A program made the position numbers and the translations under genes. A DNA stretch of 37,183 bases. Origin: an uncultured Bacteroidales bacterium. GTDB lineage: Bacteria > Bacteroidota > Bacteroidia > Bacteroidales > Bacteroidaceae. The notes below the pieces were generated by a model. It worked only from the letters and a program-made list of their open reading frames with translations, did no database searches and was not told the DNA's origin. The stretch covers positions 1 through 37,183 of the forward strand of contig CADCBH010000024.1 of NCBI GenBank assembly GCA_902799655.1. The letters run 5' to 3'. Every line of letters starts with the position of its first letter. Position 1 is the first letter of the stretch. Positions 23,196 through 31,313 of the stretch are shown here, piece by piece.

Positions 23196-25901
23196 ATGGA
23201 TGACGAAATAAGAGAAGACAGCGAAATCTTGGAACAGGACGCTCAAGAGCAACAGGAAGACATCGCAGAAGGACACTCTGACTATAAACCTGTGAACCGT
23301 TTCGATGCTGCTGCCGTACACCACCTGAGCGGCATGTACCAGAACTGGTTTCTGGACTATGCCTCCTACGTGATTCTGGAGCGTGCCGTACCACATATCG
23401 AGGATGGTCTGAAACCTGTACAGCGCCGCATCCTGCACTCCATGAAGCGCATGGACGACGGACGCTACAACAAGGTAGCCAACATCGTGGGACATACGAT
23501 GCAGTTCCACCCTCATGGCGATGCTTCGATAGGTGACGCACTGGTGCAGATGGGTCAGAAGGACCTGCTCATCGACACGCAGGGTAACTGGGGTAACATC
23601 TTGACGGGAAACAGGGCAGCTGCGCCCCGTTATATCGAGGCCCGCCTCAGCAAGTTTGCCTTGGATACCGTCTTCAATCCCAAGACTACCGAATGGCAGA
23701 TGTCATACGATGGGCGCAACAAGGAGCCCATCACGCTGCCTGTCAAATTTCCCTTGCTGCTGGCACAAGGGGCTGAAGGCATTGCTGTGGGACTCTCGTC
23801 GAAAATCCTACCTCATAACTTTGTTGAACTCTGCGATGCTGCCATCAGCTATCTGCATGGTGAGGAGTTCCACCTCTATCCAGACTTCCCCACAGGCGGT
23901 TCTATCGATGTCTCGAAATACAACGACGGACAGCGTGGTGGCGTGCTGAAGGTACGTGCCAAGATAGAGAAGTTGGATTCCAAGACGCTGGTGATTCGAG
24001 AGATACCTTTCTCGAAGACTACGGAGACACTGATTGACTCTATCTTAAAAGCCATCGACAAGGGCAAAATCAAGGCCCGCCACGTGGAGGATCTGACAGC
24101 CGCCAAGGTGGAAATACAGGTACTGCTGGCACCAGGTGTCTCGTCGGACAAGACACTCGACGCCCTTTATGCCTTCTCTGACTGCGAAATCAACATCTCG
24201 CCCAACTGCTGCGTCATCGAGGATAACAAGCCCCAGTTCCTGACCATCAGCGATGTATTGCGCCATTCAACAGACAGGACCAAAGATCTGATTCGTCAGG
24301 AGTTGGAAATACGCAAAGGTGAATTGCTGGAACAACTGCACTTCTGTTCACTGGAGAAGATATTTATCGAAGAGCGCATCTATAAGGACAAGAAATTTGA
24401 ACAGGCACCTACCATCGATGCCGTTTGTGAACATATCGACGAGCGACTGACGCCCTACTATCCACAGATGGTGCGTGAGGTCACCAAGGACGATATTCTG
24501 AAGCTCTTGGAAATCAAGATGCAGCGTATCTTGAAATTTAACAAGGACAAGGCCGACGACCTCATGGCACGCATCAAAGCAGAGATAGAGGAGATAGACC
24601 GCGACCTGGCCAACCTGATAGAGGTGACAGCCAACTGGTTCCAGTTCCTGAAAGAGAAGTACGGCAAGGACCACCCGCGACTGACGGAGATTCGCAACTT
24701 CGACACCATCGAGGCTACTAAGGTCGTCGAGGCCAACCAGAAGCTATATATCAACCGTCAGGACGGCTTCATCGGCACAGGACTGAAGAAAGACGAATTC
24801 GTCTGCAACTGCTCAGACATTGACGACATTATCATCTTCTATAAGGATGGTAAGTTCAAGGTGGTTCGTGTGGCAGACAAGTTGTTTGTTGGCAAGAACG
24901 TGATGTGGCTGGGCGTCTTCAAAAAGAACGACCAGCGCACCATCTACAATGCCGTCTACCGCGACGGGCGCAAAGGATACTATTATATCAAGCGCTTCAA
25001 TGTAGCCTCTATCACTCGCGACAGAGAATATGACTTGACGGCAGGAACTGAGGGCTCACGCGTTTGCTACTTCACAGCCAATCCCAATGGTGAGGCAGAG
25101 GTCATCAAGGTGACACTCGACCCTGCTCCCAAGCTGAAGCGCATCTTCTTCGACAAAGACTTCTCGGAAGTGATGATCAAGGGACGAGCTGCCAAGGGCA
25201 ACCTGCTCACCAAATACCAGGTACACCGCATCGGACTGAAGAGTCACGGACGTTCGACACTGGGTGGACGCCAGGTCTGGTATGACCCCGATGTCAATCG
25301 TCTGAACTACGATGAGCACGGACGGTTGTTGGGCGAGTTCTTCGATGGCGACCAGATACTGGTCATCTTGAAGAATGGCGACTACTACCTCACCAACTTC
25401 GATCCCAACAACCATTTCGAAGACAGCATCCAGCTTATCGAGAAATACGATATCGATAAGGTGTGGACCTGTGTACTCTATGATGCCGACAATCAGGGCT
25501 ATCCCTACATCAAGCGCTTCCAACTGGAAGCCTCGAAGCGTAAGCAGAACTATCTAGGAGAGAATGTCAACTCACAGCAACTTCTGCTCACCGACACACC
25601 CTACCCTCGCCTACAGGTGACCTACGGAGGGAACGATGCATTCAGGGGCAGCGAGGAGATTGATGCCGAACAGTTCATTGGTGTCAAGGGATATAAGGCA
25701 AAAGGTAAACGACTGACCACCTTCCAAATCGCCAATATCGAGGAACTAGAACCTACCCGTTTCCCAGAACCTCCAAGTGACGAGGAATTAAATCCTTCGG
25801 ACGAAGAGGAACAGGACCTCGACCCAGATGCTGGCAAAAGCCAGCAACAGGTGCTTGACGAACTAACAGGACAACTGAGACTATTCCCCAATGAAGAGTA
25901 A
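23196..25901 (+). CDS. parC: DNA topoisomerase IV subunit A
   Basis: This 901-residue type IIA topoisomerase subunit cuts and rejoins DNA. After an acidic N-terminus (1-30) comes the winged-helix breakage region: GLKPVQRRILHSM (71-83), HPHGDASIGDALV (105-117), and catalytic Y146 in AAAPRYIEARL. A coiled region around 385-495 and a C-terminal beta-propeller follow. The C-terminus is degenerate compared with GyrA: no clear GQRGGKG GyrA box is seen, which favours ParC. The tail is highly acidic (about 865-890). The partner ParE is not in this window. It overlaps the next gene by 11 bases. Confidence 0.9.
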   Translation: MDDEIREDSEILEQDAQEQQEDIAEGHSDYKPVNRFDAAAVHHLSGMYQNWFLDYASYVILERAVPHIEDGLKPVQRRILHSMKRMDDGRYNKVANIVGHTMQFHPHGDASIGDALVQMGQKDLLIDTQGNWGNILTGNRAAAPRYIEARLSKFALDTVFNPKTTEWQMSYDGRNKEPITLPVKFPLLLAQGAEGIAVGLSSKILPHNFVELCDAAISYLHGEEFHLYPDFPTGGSIDVSKYNDGQRGGVLKVRAKIEKLDSKTLVIREIPFSKTTETLIDSILKAIDKGKIKARHVEDLTAAKVEIQVLLAPGVSSDKTLDALYAFSDCEINISPNCCVIEDNKPQFLTISDVLRHSTDRTKDLIRQELEIRKGELLEQLHFCSLEKIFIEERIYKDKKFEQAPTIDAVCEHIDERLTPYYPQMVREVTKDDILKLLEIKMQRILKFNKDKADDLMARIKAEIEEIDRDLANLIEVTANWFQFLKEKYGKDHPRLTEIRNFDTIEATKVVEANQKLYINRQDGFIGTGLKKDEFVCNCSDIDDIIIFYKDGKFKVVRVADKLFVGKNVMWLGVFKKNDQRTIYNAVYRDGRKGYYYIKRFNVASITRDREYDLTAGTEGSRVCYFTANPNGEAEVIKVTLDPAPKLKRIFFDKDFSEVMIKGRAAKGNLLTKYQVHRIGLKSHGRSTLGGRQVWYDPDVNRLNYDEHGRLLGEFFDGDQILVILKNGDYYLTNFDPNNHFEDSIQLIEKYDIDKVWTCVLYDADNQGYPYIKRFQLEASKRKQNYLGENVNSQQLLLTDTPYPRLQVTYGGNDAFRGSEEIDAEQFIGVKGYKAKGKRLTTFQIANIEELEPTRFPEPPSDEELNPSDEEEQDLDPDAGKSQQQVLDELTGQLRLFPNEE

Positions 25902-26694
25902 ACTGTTGCTGATAGCATTCCTCGTCCATTGTACTGCGCTTCTAGCACAGTCTACCGACGATGCCAAACTCATCACGCGAAGCACGCATATTGGCTTTGG
26001 CTCGACCAATATCCTCGACACCTACCTCTCTGATGAGCACTTTAAGGGAGGCGGTATCACCTTCCTGTCGACCATCGAGCGACAGAAGACTGGGCGACGC
26101 TGGACAACCATCATGGAGCACGAAGCCAACATCTCCTCTTGTAAAGCACGTCACACCCAGCAGGAACTGGAAGGCGCCTACAACTTCTACTGGGGCAAGT
26201 TGTATAGCTGGCAATTGATGGATGGCGACCTAAGGCTTCAAGCGGGAGGACTACTTAATGCCTCACTGGGATTCATCTACAACACCTCCAATGGCAACAA
26301 TCCAGCACAAGCTCGTGCCCATCTCAACCTCATGCCTACAGGTGTGGCATCCTACCGTTTCACCTTGTTCAAATTACAGATGGTGGCACGTTACGAGTTA
26401 AGCCTGCCTCTCTGTGGTGTAATGTTCTCGCCCAATTACGGGCAGTCGTACTATGAGATATTCTCGCGTGGTAACTACGACCATAATGCAGTGGCTACCA
26501 CTATGTTCAATGCTCCAGAATGGCGTAACCTACTGACACTCGATGCAGCCATCACTCGTAAGTTGACTCTTCGCGTAGGCTATCTGGGTAACATCCAGCA
26601 GTCAAAGGTTAACAACCTGCGCCAGCACGTTTGGACGCATCGTTTCCTCATTGGTATCACCAAACGCTTCAGTATCACTCCCCACGCTCTATGA
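25891..26694 (+). CDS. DUF3316-type outer-membrane or periplasmic protein
   Basis: This 267-residue protein has a signal peptide (ending near ALLAQ, residue 20) and alternating hydrophobic beta strands, with GFGSTNILDTYLSDEHF near the N-terminus, which I associate with the DUF3316 family of Bacteroidota. The strand pattern and C-terminal aromatic residues suggest a small beta-barrel or an outer-membrane-associated protein. No function is established for the family. It begins inside the last codons of parC and overlaps the S41 peptidase start by 4 bases, so it is translated as part of this operon. Confidence 0.75.
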   Translation: MKSKLLLIAFLVHCTALLAQSTDDAKLITRSTHIGFGSTNILDTYLSDEHFKGGGITFLSTIERQKTGRRWTTIMEHEANISSCKARHTQQELEGAYNFYWGKLYSWQLMDGDLRLQAGGLLNASLGFIYNTSNGNNPAQARAHLNLMPTGVASYRFTLFKLQMVARYELSLPLCGVMFSPNYGQSYYEIFSRGNYDHNAVATTMFNAPEWRNLLTLDAAITRKLTLRVGYLGNIQQSKVNNLRQHVWTHRFLIGITKRFSITPHAL

Positions 26695-27704
26695 GAAAAA
26701 TTATAGATTATCTTATCATACTAGTATTACTAGTTCCACTAGTATCCTGCGTAGATACTGAGGAGCGCAACGACACTCCCACAGGTAACTTCGAGGCGCT
26801 CTGGCAGATTCTCGACGAGCGTTACTGTTTCTTCGACTACAAGCAAAAGGAATATGGCCTCGACTGGAACAACGTGTATGCGAAATATAAGGTACGTGTT
26901 AATGACAACATGACGACCGTGCAGCTCTTCGAGGTGCTTTGCGACATGTTGGCTGAGTTGCGCGACGGACATGTTAACCTATCCAGTTCGATGGACTATG
27001 GTCGTTACTGGAAGTGGCAGGAGGACTACCCCAATAATTTCAGTGATACCCTATCACGACATTATCTGGGTACAGACTACAAGATTGCCAGTGCTCTACG
27101 CTATCGAGTACTCGACGATAACATCGGCTATATCCGTTGTGCTTCTTTTGAAACTCCAATTGGTGAAGGAAATCTTGATGAAGTCCTTTCCTATCTGCTT
27201 CTCTGTCGTGGACTTATCATTGATATCCGTAGCAATGGTGGTGGCGATCTCACTACTGCAGAACGACTGGCAGGACGATTCGTACATGAGAAGACACTGG
27301 TAGGTTATATGCAACACAAGACGGGAACAGGTCACAGCGATTTCTCTGAACTGAAAGAGATGTATCTGGAGCCGTCGAGCAACGTCCGTTGGCATAAAAA
27401 AGTTTGCGTACTCACCAATCGTAGCGTCTATAGTGCTGCCAACGCCTTTGCCGTTTGGATGCACTGTCTGCCCAATGTCACCTTGGTGGGCGACCATACG
27501 GGTGGAGGCAGCGGAATGCCTATGAACAACAGCCTGCCTAACGGATGGACGGTACGCTTCTCTGCCTGTCCTATGTACGATGCCAATAAGCAGCAGACGG
27601 AGTTTGGCATCGATCCAGACATCGCTGTAGCCCTCACGGAGACCATGCAATCTCAGGATAAGGATGACATCATCGAGACTGCTCGGCAACTTTTAGTCAA
27701 ATAA
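26691..27704 (+). CDS. S41 family C-terminal-processing-type serine peptidase, lipoprotein
   Basis: This 337-residue protein has a lipobox (LVPLVSC, C20). The peptidase core shows RDGHVNL near 91-97, LIIDIRSNGGGDLTTAE (175-191) and VLTNRSVYSAANAFA with S248 as the likely nucleophile, all as in tricorn-like S41 peptidases. A separate PDZ domain is not evident, so it is of the short type common in Bacteroidota. It is probably tethered in the periplasm or at the surface. The ATG at 26691 (overlap ATGA with the previous stop) gives a proper signal peptide; the longer in-frame start at 26631 does not. A palindrome follows the stop codon. Confidence 0.87.
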   Translation: MRKIIDYLIILVLLVPLVSCVDTEERNDTPTGNFEALWQILDERYCFFDYKQKEYGLDWNNVYAKYKVRVNDNMTTVQLFEVLCDMLAELRDGHVNLSSSMDYGRYWKWQEDYPNNFSDTLSRHYLGTDYKIASALRYRVLDDNIGYIRCASFETPIGEGNLDEVLSYLLLCRGLIIDIRSNGGGDLTTAERLAGRFVHEKTLVGYMQHKTGTGHSDFSELKEMYLEPSSNVRWHKKVCVLTNRSVYSAANAFAVWMHCLPNVTLVGDHTGGGSGMPMNNSLPNGWTVRFSACPMYDANKQQTEFGIDPDIAVALTETMQSQDKDDIIETARQLLVK

Positions 27705-27724
27705 TTTGGTGATTTCACCAATTA
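27701..27724. terminator. Palindrome after the S41 gene, overlapping the tRNA promoter
   Basis: TTGGTGATTTCACCAA forms a 7-bp stem with a two-base loop, extended by ATAAT/ATTAT outside. It starts at the S41 stop codon and sits in the spacer between the -33 and -7 elements of the tRNA promoter. It may end the parC operon transcript, act as an operator, or both. Confidence 0.5.
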
Positions 27725-27736
27725 TTCGTACCTTTG
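27705..27736 (+). promoter_or_regulatory. Promoter of tRNA-Leu
   Basis: TTTG (27705-27708), 20 bases, then TACCTTTG (27729-27736), 12 bases ahead of the mature tRNA. Confidence 0.75.
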
Positions 27737-27748
27737 CAGCCGCAATCA

Positions 27749-27833
27749 GCGCCTGTGGCGGAATTGGTAGACGCGCTAGACTTAGGATCTAGTGTCTCGC
27801 GACGTGCAGGTTCGAGTCCTGTCAGGCGCACCA
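27749..27833 (+). tRNA. tRNA-Leu (anticodon UAG), CCA encoded
   Basis: The acceptor stem GCGCCTG pairs with CAGGCGC, followed by discriminator A and an encoded CCA (27831-27833). The anticodon arm is CTAGA-CTTAGGA-TCTAG with anticodon TAG at 27783-27785, the variable arm is long as expected for class II leucine tRNA, and the T-loop is GTTCGAGTC. It decodes CUN leucine codons. Confidence 0.96.
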
Positions 27834-27859
27834 ATCCTTGATTCAACCATGAAAACAAA

Positions 27860-27884
27860 AAAAGCGGCCTTATTGGTCGCTTTT
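27860..27884. terminator. Bidirectional terminator between tRNA-Leu and the small lipoprotein gene
   Basis: AAAAGCGGCC pairs with GGTCGCTTTT around a five-base loop. On the minus strand it is followed by TTTTTTTGTTTTC; on the plus strand by TTTTCTTTG. The stop codon of the lipoprotein gene (27870-27872) lies inside the loop. Confidence 0.8.
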
Positions 27885-28343
27885 CTTTGTATAACGTACG
27901 GTGAGCATTGGTGTATAGGTATTCTCCAAAAGAATAGCAATGATACCATCGCCCGTATCGAAGTTGGCCACCTTATGGTCTTCCTTCAAGATTGGACAAT
28001 CGGGCCATGCGTCGAGTTCCTTTTCCAAACCATCGCGTAACTCCTGCCACATCTGGCGGGTGCTGTCGTTGGTCGAGAGGTTATAGGTTTCCTGGATAGC
28101 CAGCAGCTTCTCTTCCTTAAAAGCAGCAAGAACACGATAGTGCTCTGCAGGATTGGCAAGCACAACGGTATTGCCGCTATCTGATGCTGCACTATCCACA
28201 GCAAAGCCACGAGCAAGCATAGAGTCAACAAACTGGTTGACTGGCATATTGAAAGCCAGTCCACGATAATTAAACGGAGCCCTACTTTCCTGGCATGCGA
28301 CAAATGTCATCATGGCAAGGGCGAAAACTACAATTTTCTTCAT
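27870..28343 (-). CDS. Small lipoprotein of unknown function
   Basis: This 157-residue protein has a lipobox (MMTFVAC, C17). The mature part contains NYRGLAFNMPVNQFVDSM, a short pattern seen in Bacteroidota envelope proteins where a small hydrophobic patch follows a helix, then mixed alpha/beta segments ending MLTVRYTKKSDQ. I do not recognise the family and see no catalytic motif. It starts 19 bases after the stop of the M16 peptidase gene and is probably co-transcribed with it; its own end lies in a strong terminator. Confidence 0.75.
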   Translation of the reverse strand: MKKIVVFALAMMTFVACQESRAPFNYRGLAFNMPVNQFVDSMLARGFAVDSAASDSGNTVVLANPAEHYRVLAAFKEEKLLAIQETYNLSTNDSTRQMWQELRDGLEKELDAWPDCPILKEDHKVANFDTGDGIIAILLENTYTPMLTVRYTKKSDQ

Positions 28344-28362
28344 AATAAGTATTTGTTAGTAA

Positions 28363-31173
28363 TTAATCTTCAGACAACATCGTCACCTCTATGCAACGCT
28401 TAGCGTCCAACAGCCGTTGGGCCATACGCTGCACCTTTTCTGCTGTCATCTCTTCGACCATCTTGCAATAGTCTTTGTCGAAGTCAGCATCATCGTCCAG
28501 CTCGTGCCAGATGATATAACTCCAATAGTCATTGGTGATAGTAGCCTGCTGGTATTGCTTCACGAGGTATTTCTTCACCTTATCCATACTGCTAGCTGCT
28601 GGACCATCCTTGGCAATATTCGCCAATTGCTGGTAAATGATAGGATTCAACTCGCTATAACGCTCAGGATCAGCATTATAGGAGATACGCAGTATAGCGT
28701 TAGGTTTATCTTCTTTATTCAAATCGAAATCGACGCCAACGCCATACGTTCCACCCTTCTCTTCACGAACAGAGTCCGTATAGGCAATCGAGAGGCAACG
28801 TTTCAAGAAGTCCAGTTCCAAGTCACTCTGGGGTGAGAAGGGCACATCAGCAGAATAGTAGATGCTCACATTTGCCAATGGTGTCTTCATCTTCTTACGG
28901 AAGGTGCATACCTTTGACCCCTCAACAATCTGGGGTACATTCTTCCAGTTTACCTTTTCGTGCTTATGGGTAGCAGGCAACGTAGCCAGATATTGGCATA
29001 CCAACTGGCGCAACTGCTGTTCGTCAAAGTTACCAATAATAACCGTCTTGAAGTTTGACGCATCACTGAATAGGTGACGATAGAGTTGCAGGATGCGGTC
29101 GTAGTTCACCTTCTCGAGTGTTGCCTGTACCACAGGTTCCAAACGCGGATGGTGGTTATAGATGATTGCTCGAACAGAGTCGTTATAATCTACTCTAGGC
29201 GATGCATTACGATTGGTCAGGAAAGCATGTGTACGATTAATCAGACTGGCAAAGGCTACCGTATCACGATGTGGTTGTGTGAAATAGAGGTATGCCAGCT
29301 CAAACATCGTAGGCATATCCTTCAGCGACACTCCACCACTGATAACCTGTTCACGACTACTTACCGAAGGTTGCAAACGTACAGACTTGCCAGACAACAT
29401 ACGACGCAACGTCGTAGCATCAAACTGTGCCACACCAGCATCGGTAATAGCACTATTCATCAGATTGAAGTTAGGAGTATCCTCATCACCAAAGACAGAA
29501 GCGCCACCCTCAGCCTGTATGCGCATAGAGACAGCATCAGCAGCAAAGTCAGTCTTCTTGACATAGACCTTCATACCATTCGACAGCGTCCACTCAGCAA
29601 AGCCATGTTTAAAAGTCTTCTCGCCGACGATACTACCAGGCTGTGGCAACTCGCTAATAAGATGTTCGGCAACCTCCTGCTCAGGATAAGGAGCATACGA
29701 CAACTGCTGGGCAGCAAGGATGACACTTTCTATCTGCTGTTCCGTAGGCAGCACCAGTCCTTCCTTGTCAGGTGCGTAAAGAATGGCCACCTGATTCTTG
29801 TCTGAAATCAGTTCACGAGCAGCGTTATTCACCTCCTCCAGCGTCACCTCACGATCAAAGCGACGCGTCAATTCCAACTGGTCGTCAATGGATAACAGCG
29901 GTTCACTATTCAGAAAGTGTTGGACACAGGCGGTCACAAACTTGGAATTACGACGATCATCACGTTCACGATACTTACGCTCATCGTGGTTCAGACGCAT
30001 ACTCTTGGCACGCTGCAACTCCGACTGGGTGAAACCATGCTGGCGGACGCGCTCAGCAACACCCACAGCGGCGATGATGCCTCCCAGGATATTGTTTTCC
30101 TTACAGCTGACAGACAATGAGAACGACTCCTTCATGCGGCTGAGGAAGAACGTCGACGCACGACCTGTAGCACTCTGATATGGGGGAACTGCCTGTTGGC
30201 GCAGTTCTGCCAAACGGTCGTTCATCATCGCACCTATCAATATATCTATATATTCGCCACGCTTGTATTTCACGTCATTCTTCTCGTTATCGGGTGTTGC
30301 ATCGCGCTTCTGATAGAGATGACAGAGCACCACAGGCTGTTCGGCATCCTTCTCAATATCCACAAGCATCGTATCATTATTGTTCACAGGGTAATACTCA
30401 CGCTTGGCAGCATTCTTGGGCATCGGAATCTTCGAGAATAACTTCTGGATTTTCTTCTCCACCTTATTGACATCGATATCGCCTACGACAATAATAGCCT
30501 GCAAGTCGGGGCGATACCACTTGTGATAATAGTCGCGCAAATCCTGATAGGGGAAGTTATCGACAATATCCATCGAACCGATAGGCATGCAGTCCTCATA
30601 CTTGGTACCCTTATACACCTTGGGCATAGCCTGCTCCATCAGTCTTTGTACAGCCCGTCCTGCACGACGTGTGCGCCACTCCTCGTGAATGACACCACGC
30701 TCCTTGTCAATCTCCTTATCCTCGAGCAACAAATAATGACTCCAGTCATTGAGAATCAGCAGACATGAGTCAAGGATGCCTTCACGCTTCAAAGGAACAG
30801 CAGAAATATTATACACCGTCTGCTCCACACTGGTATAGGCATTGAGATTGGCGCCAAACTTCACACCGATGCTCTCACACCAAGGCACGATGCCCATCTG
30901 CTTGCCCTTTCCAGGAAAGTGCTTCGTGCCATTAAAAGCCATATGTTCCAAAAAGTGAGCCAATCCGCGCTGACGAGGTTCTTCTTGTATGGATCCTACC
31001 TTCTGGGCAATATAAAAATCCGCAAGACCAGCCTCTTTGGCATTGTGCCTGAGATAGTAGGTCATACCGTTCTTCAGCTTACCCATACGAATCGTCGGGT
31101 CTTGACTCAACGGCTGTGCAAGAAGAGTGATAGCGACGCTAAGAAAGAATAATGTAAATACCGTCTTTTTCAT
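28363..31173 (-). CDS. M16 (pitrilysin/insulinase) family zinc metallopeptidase, secreted
   Basis: This 936-residue protein has a signal peptide (ending near LLAQ, residue 20) and the inverted zinc motif HFLEH (H73, E76 catalytic, H77), with a further ligand expected at E154 in EDKEIDKERGVIHEEW. Two halves follow the M16 pattern of a catalytic N-domain and a non-catalytic C-domain, the latter starting about residue 520 with GFAEWTLSNGMKVYVKKTDF. The size suits single-chain pitrilysin-like clamshell peptidases that degrade peptides in the periplasm. It is the first gene of a unit with the small lipoprotein. Confidence 0.93.
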   Translation of the reverse strand: MKKTVFTLFFLSVAITLLAQPLSQDPTIRMGKLKNGMTYYLRHNAKEAGLADFYIAQKVGSIQEEPRQRGLAHFLEHMAFNGTKHFPGKGKQMGIVPWCESIGVKFGANLNAYTSVEQTVYNISAVPLKREGILDSCLLILNDWSHYLLLEDKEIDKERGVIHEEWRTRRAGRAVQRLMEQAMPKVYKGTKYEDCMPIGSMDIVDNFPYQDLRDYYHKWYRPDLQAIIVVGDIDVNKVEKKIQKLFSKIPMPKNAAKREYYPVNNNDTMLVDIEKDAEQPVVLCHLYQKRDATPDNEKNDVKYKRGEYIDILIGAMMNDRLAELRQQAVPPYQSATGRASTFFLSRMKESFSLSVSCKENNILGGIIAAVGVAERVRQHGFTQSELQRAKSMRLNHDERKYRERDDRRNSKFVTACVQHFLNSEPLLSIDDQLELTRRFDREVTLEEVNNAARELISDKNQVAILYAPDKEGLVLPTEQQIESVILAAQQLSYAPYPEQEVAEHLISELPQPGSIVGEKTFKHGFAEWTLSNGMKVYVKKTDFAADAVSMRIQAEGGASVFGDEDTPNFNLMNSAITDAGVAQFDATTLRRMLSGKSVRLQPSVSSREQVISGGVSLKDMPTMFELAYLYFTQPHRDTVAFASLINRTHAFLTNRNASPRVDYNDSVRAIIYNHHPRLEPVVQATLEKVNYDRILQLYRHLFSDASNFKTVIIGNFDEQQLRQLVCQYLATLPATHKHEKVNWKNVPQIVEGSKVCTFRKKMKTPLANVSIYYSADVPFSPQSDLELDFLKRCLSIAYTDSVREEKGGTYGVGVDFDLNKEDKPNAILRISYNADPERYSELNPIIYQQLANIAKDGPAASSMDKVKKYLVKQYQQATITNDYWSYIIWHELDDDADFDKDYCKMVEEMTAEKVQRMAQRLLDAKRCIEVTMLSED

Positions 31174-31193
31174 CTGATTTCAATTATTTTCAG

Positions 31194-31201
31194 CAAAGGT
31201 A
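31194..31201 (-). promoter_or_regulatory. -7 element of the M16 peptidase gene
   Basis: Read on the minus strand, TACCTTTG lies 21 bases before the ATG. A TTTG is present but at 24 bases (31226-31229), longer than usual. Confidence 0.5.
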
Positions 31202-31264
31202 CAACAAAAAAAGAAGAATGTCTCACAAATTAAGAATAATTTGCATAGATACTTAATAGTAGGT

Positions 31265-31296
31265 ATTGCACATTTGACAGAATCTTCGTATTTTTG
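31265..31296 (+). promoter_or_regulatory. Promoter of the TonB receptor cassette
   Basis: TATTTTTG (31289-31296) fits the -7 consensus, with ATTG (31265-31268) at a 20-base spacing as a weak -33. It is divergent from the M16 gene. Confidence 0.5.
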
Positions 31297-31313
31297 CACT
31301 CAACAAAAACAAT

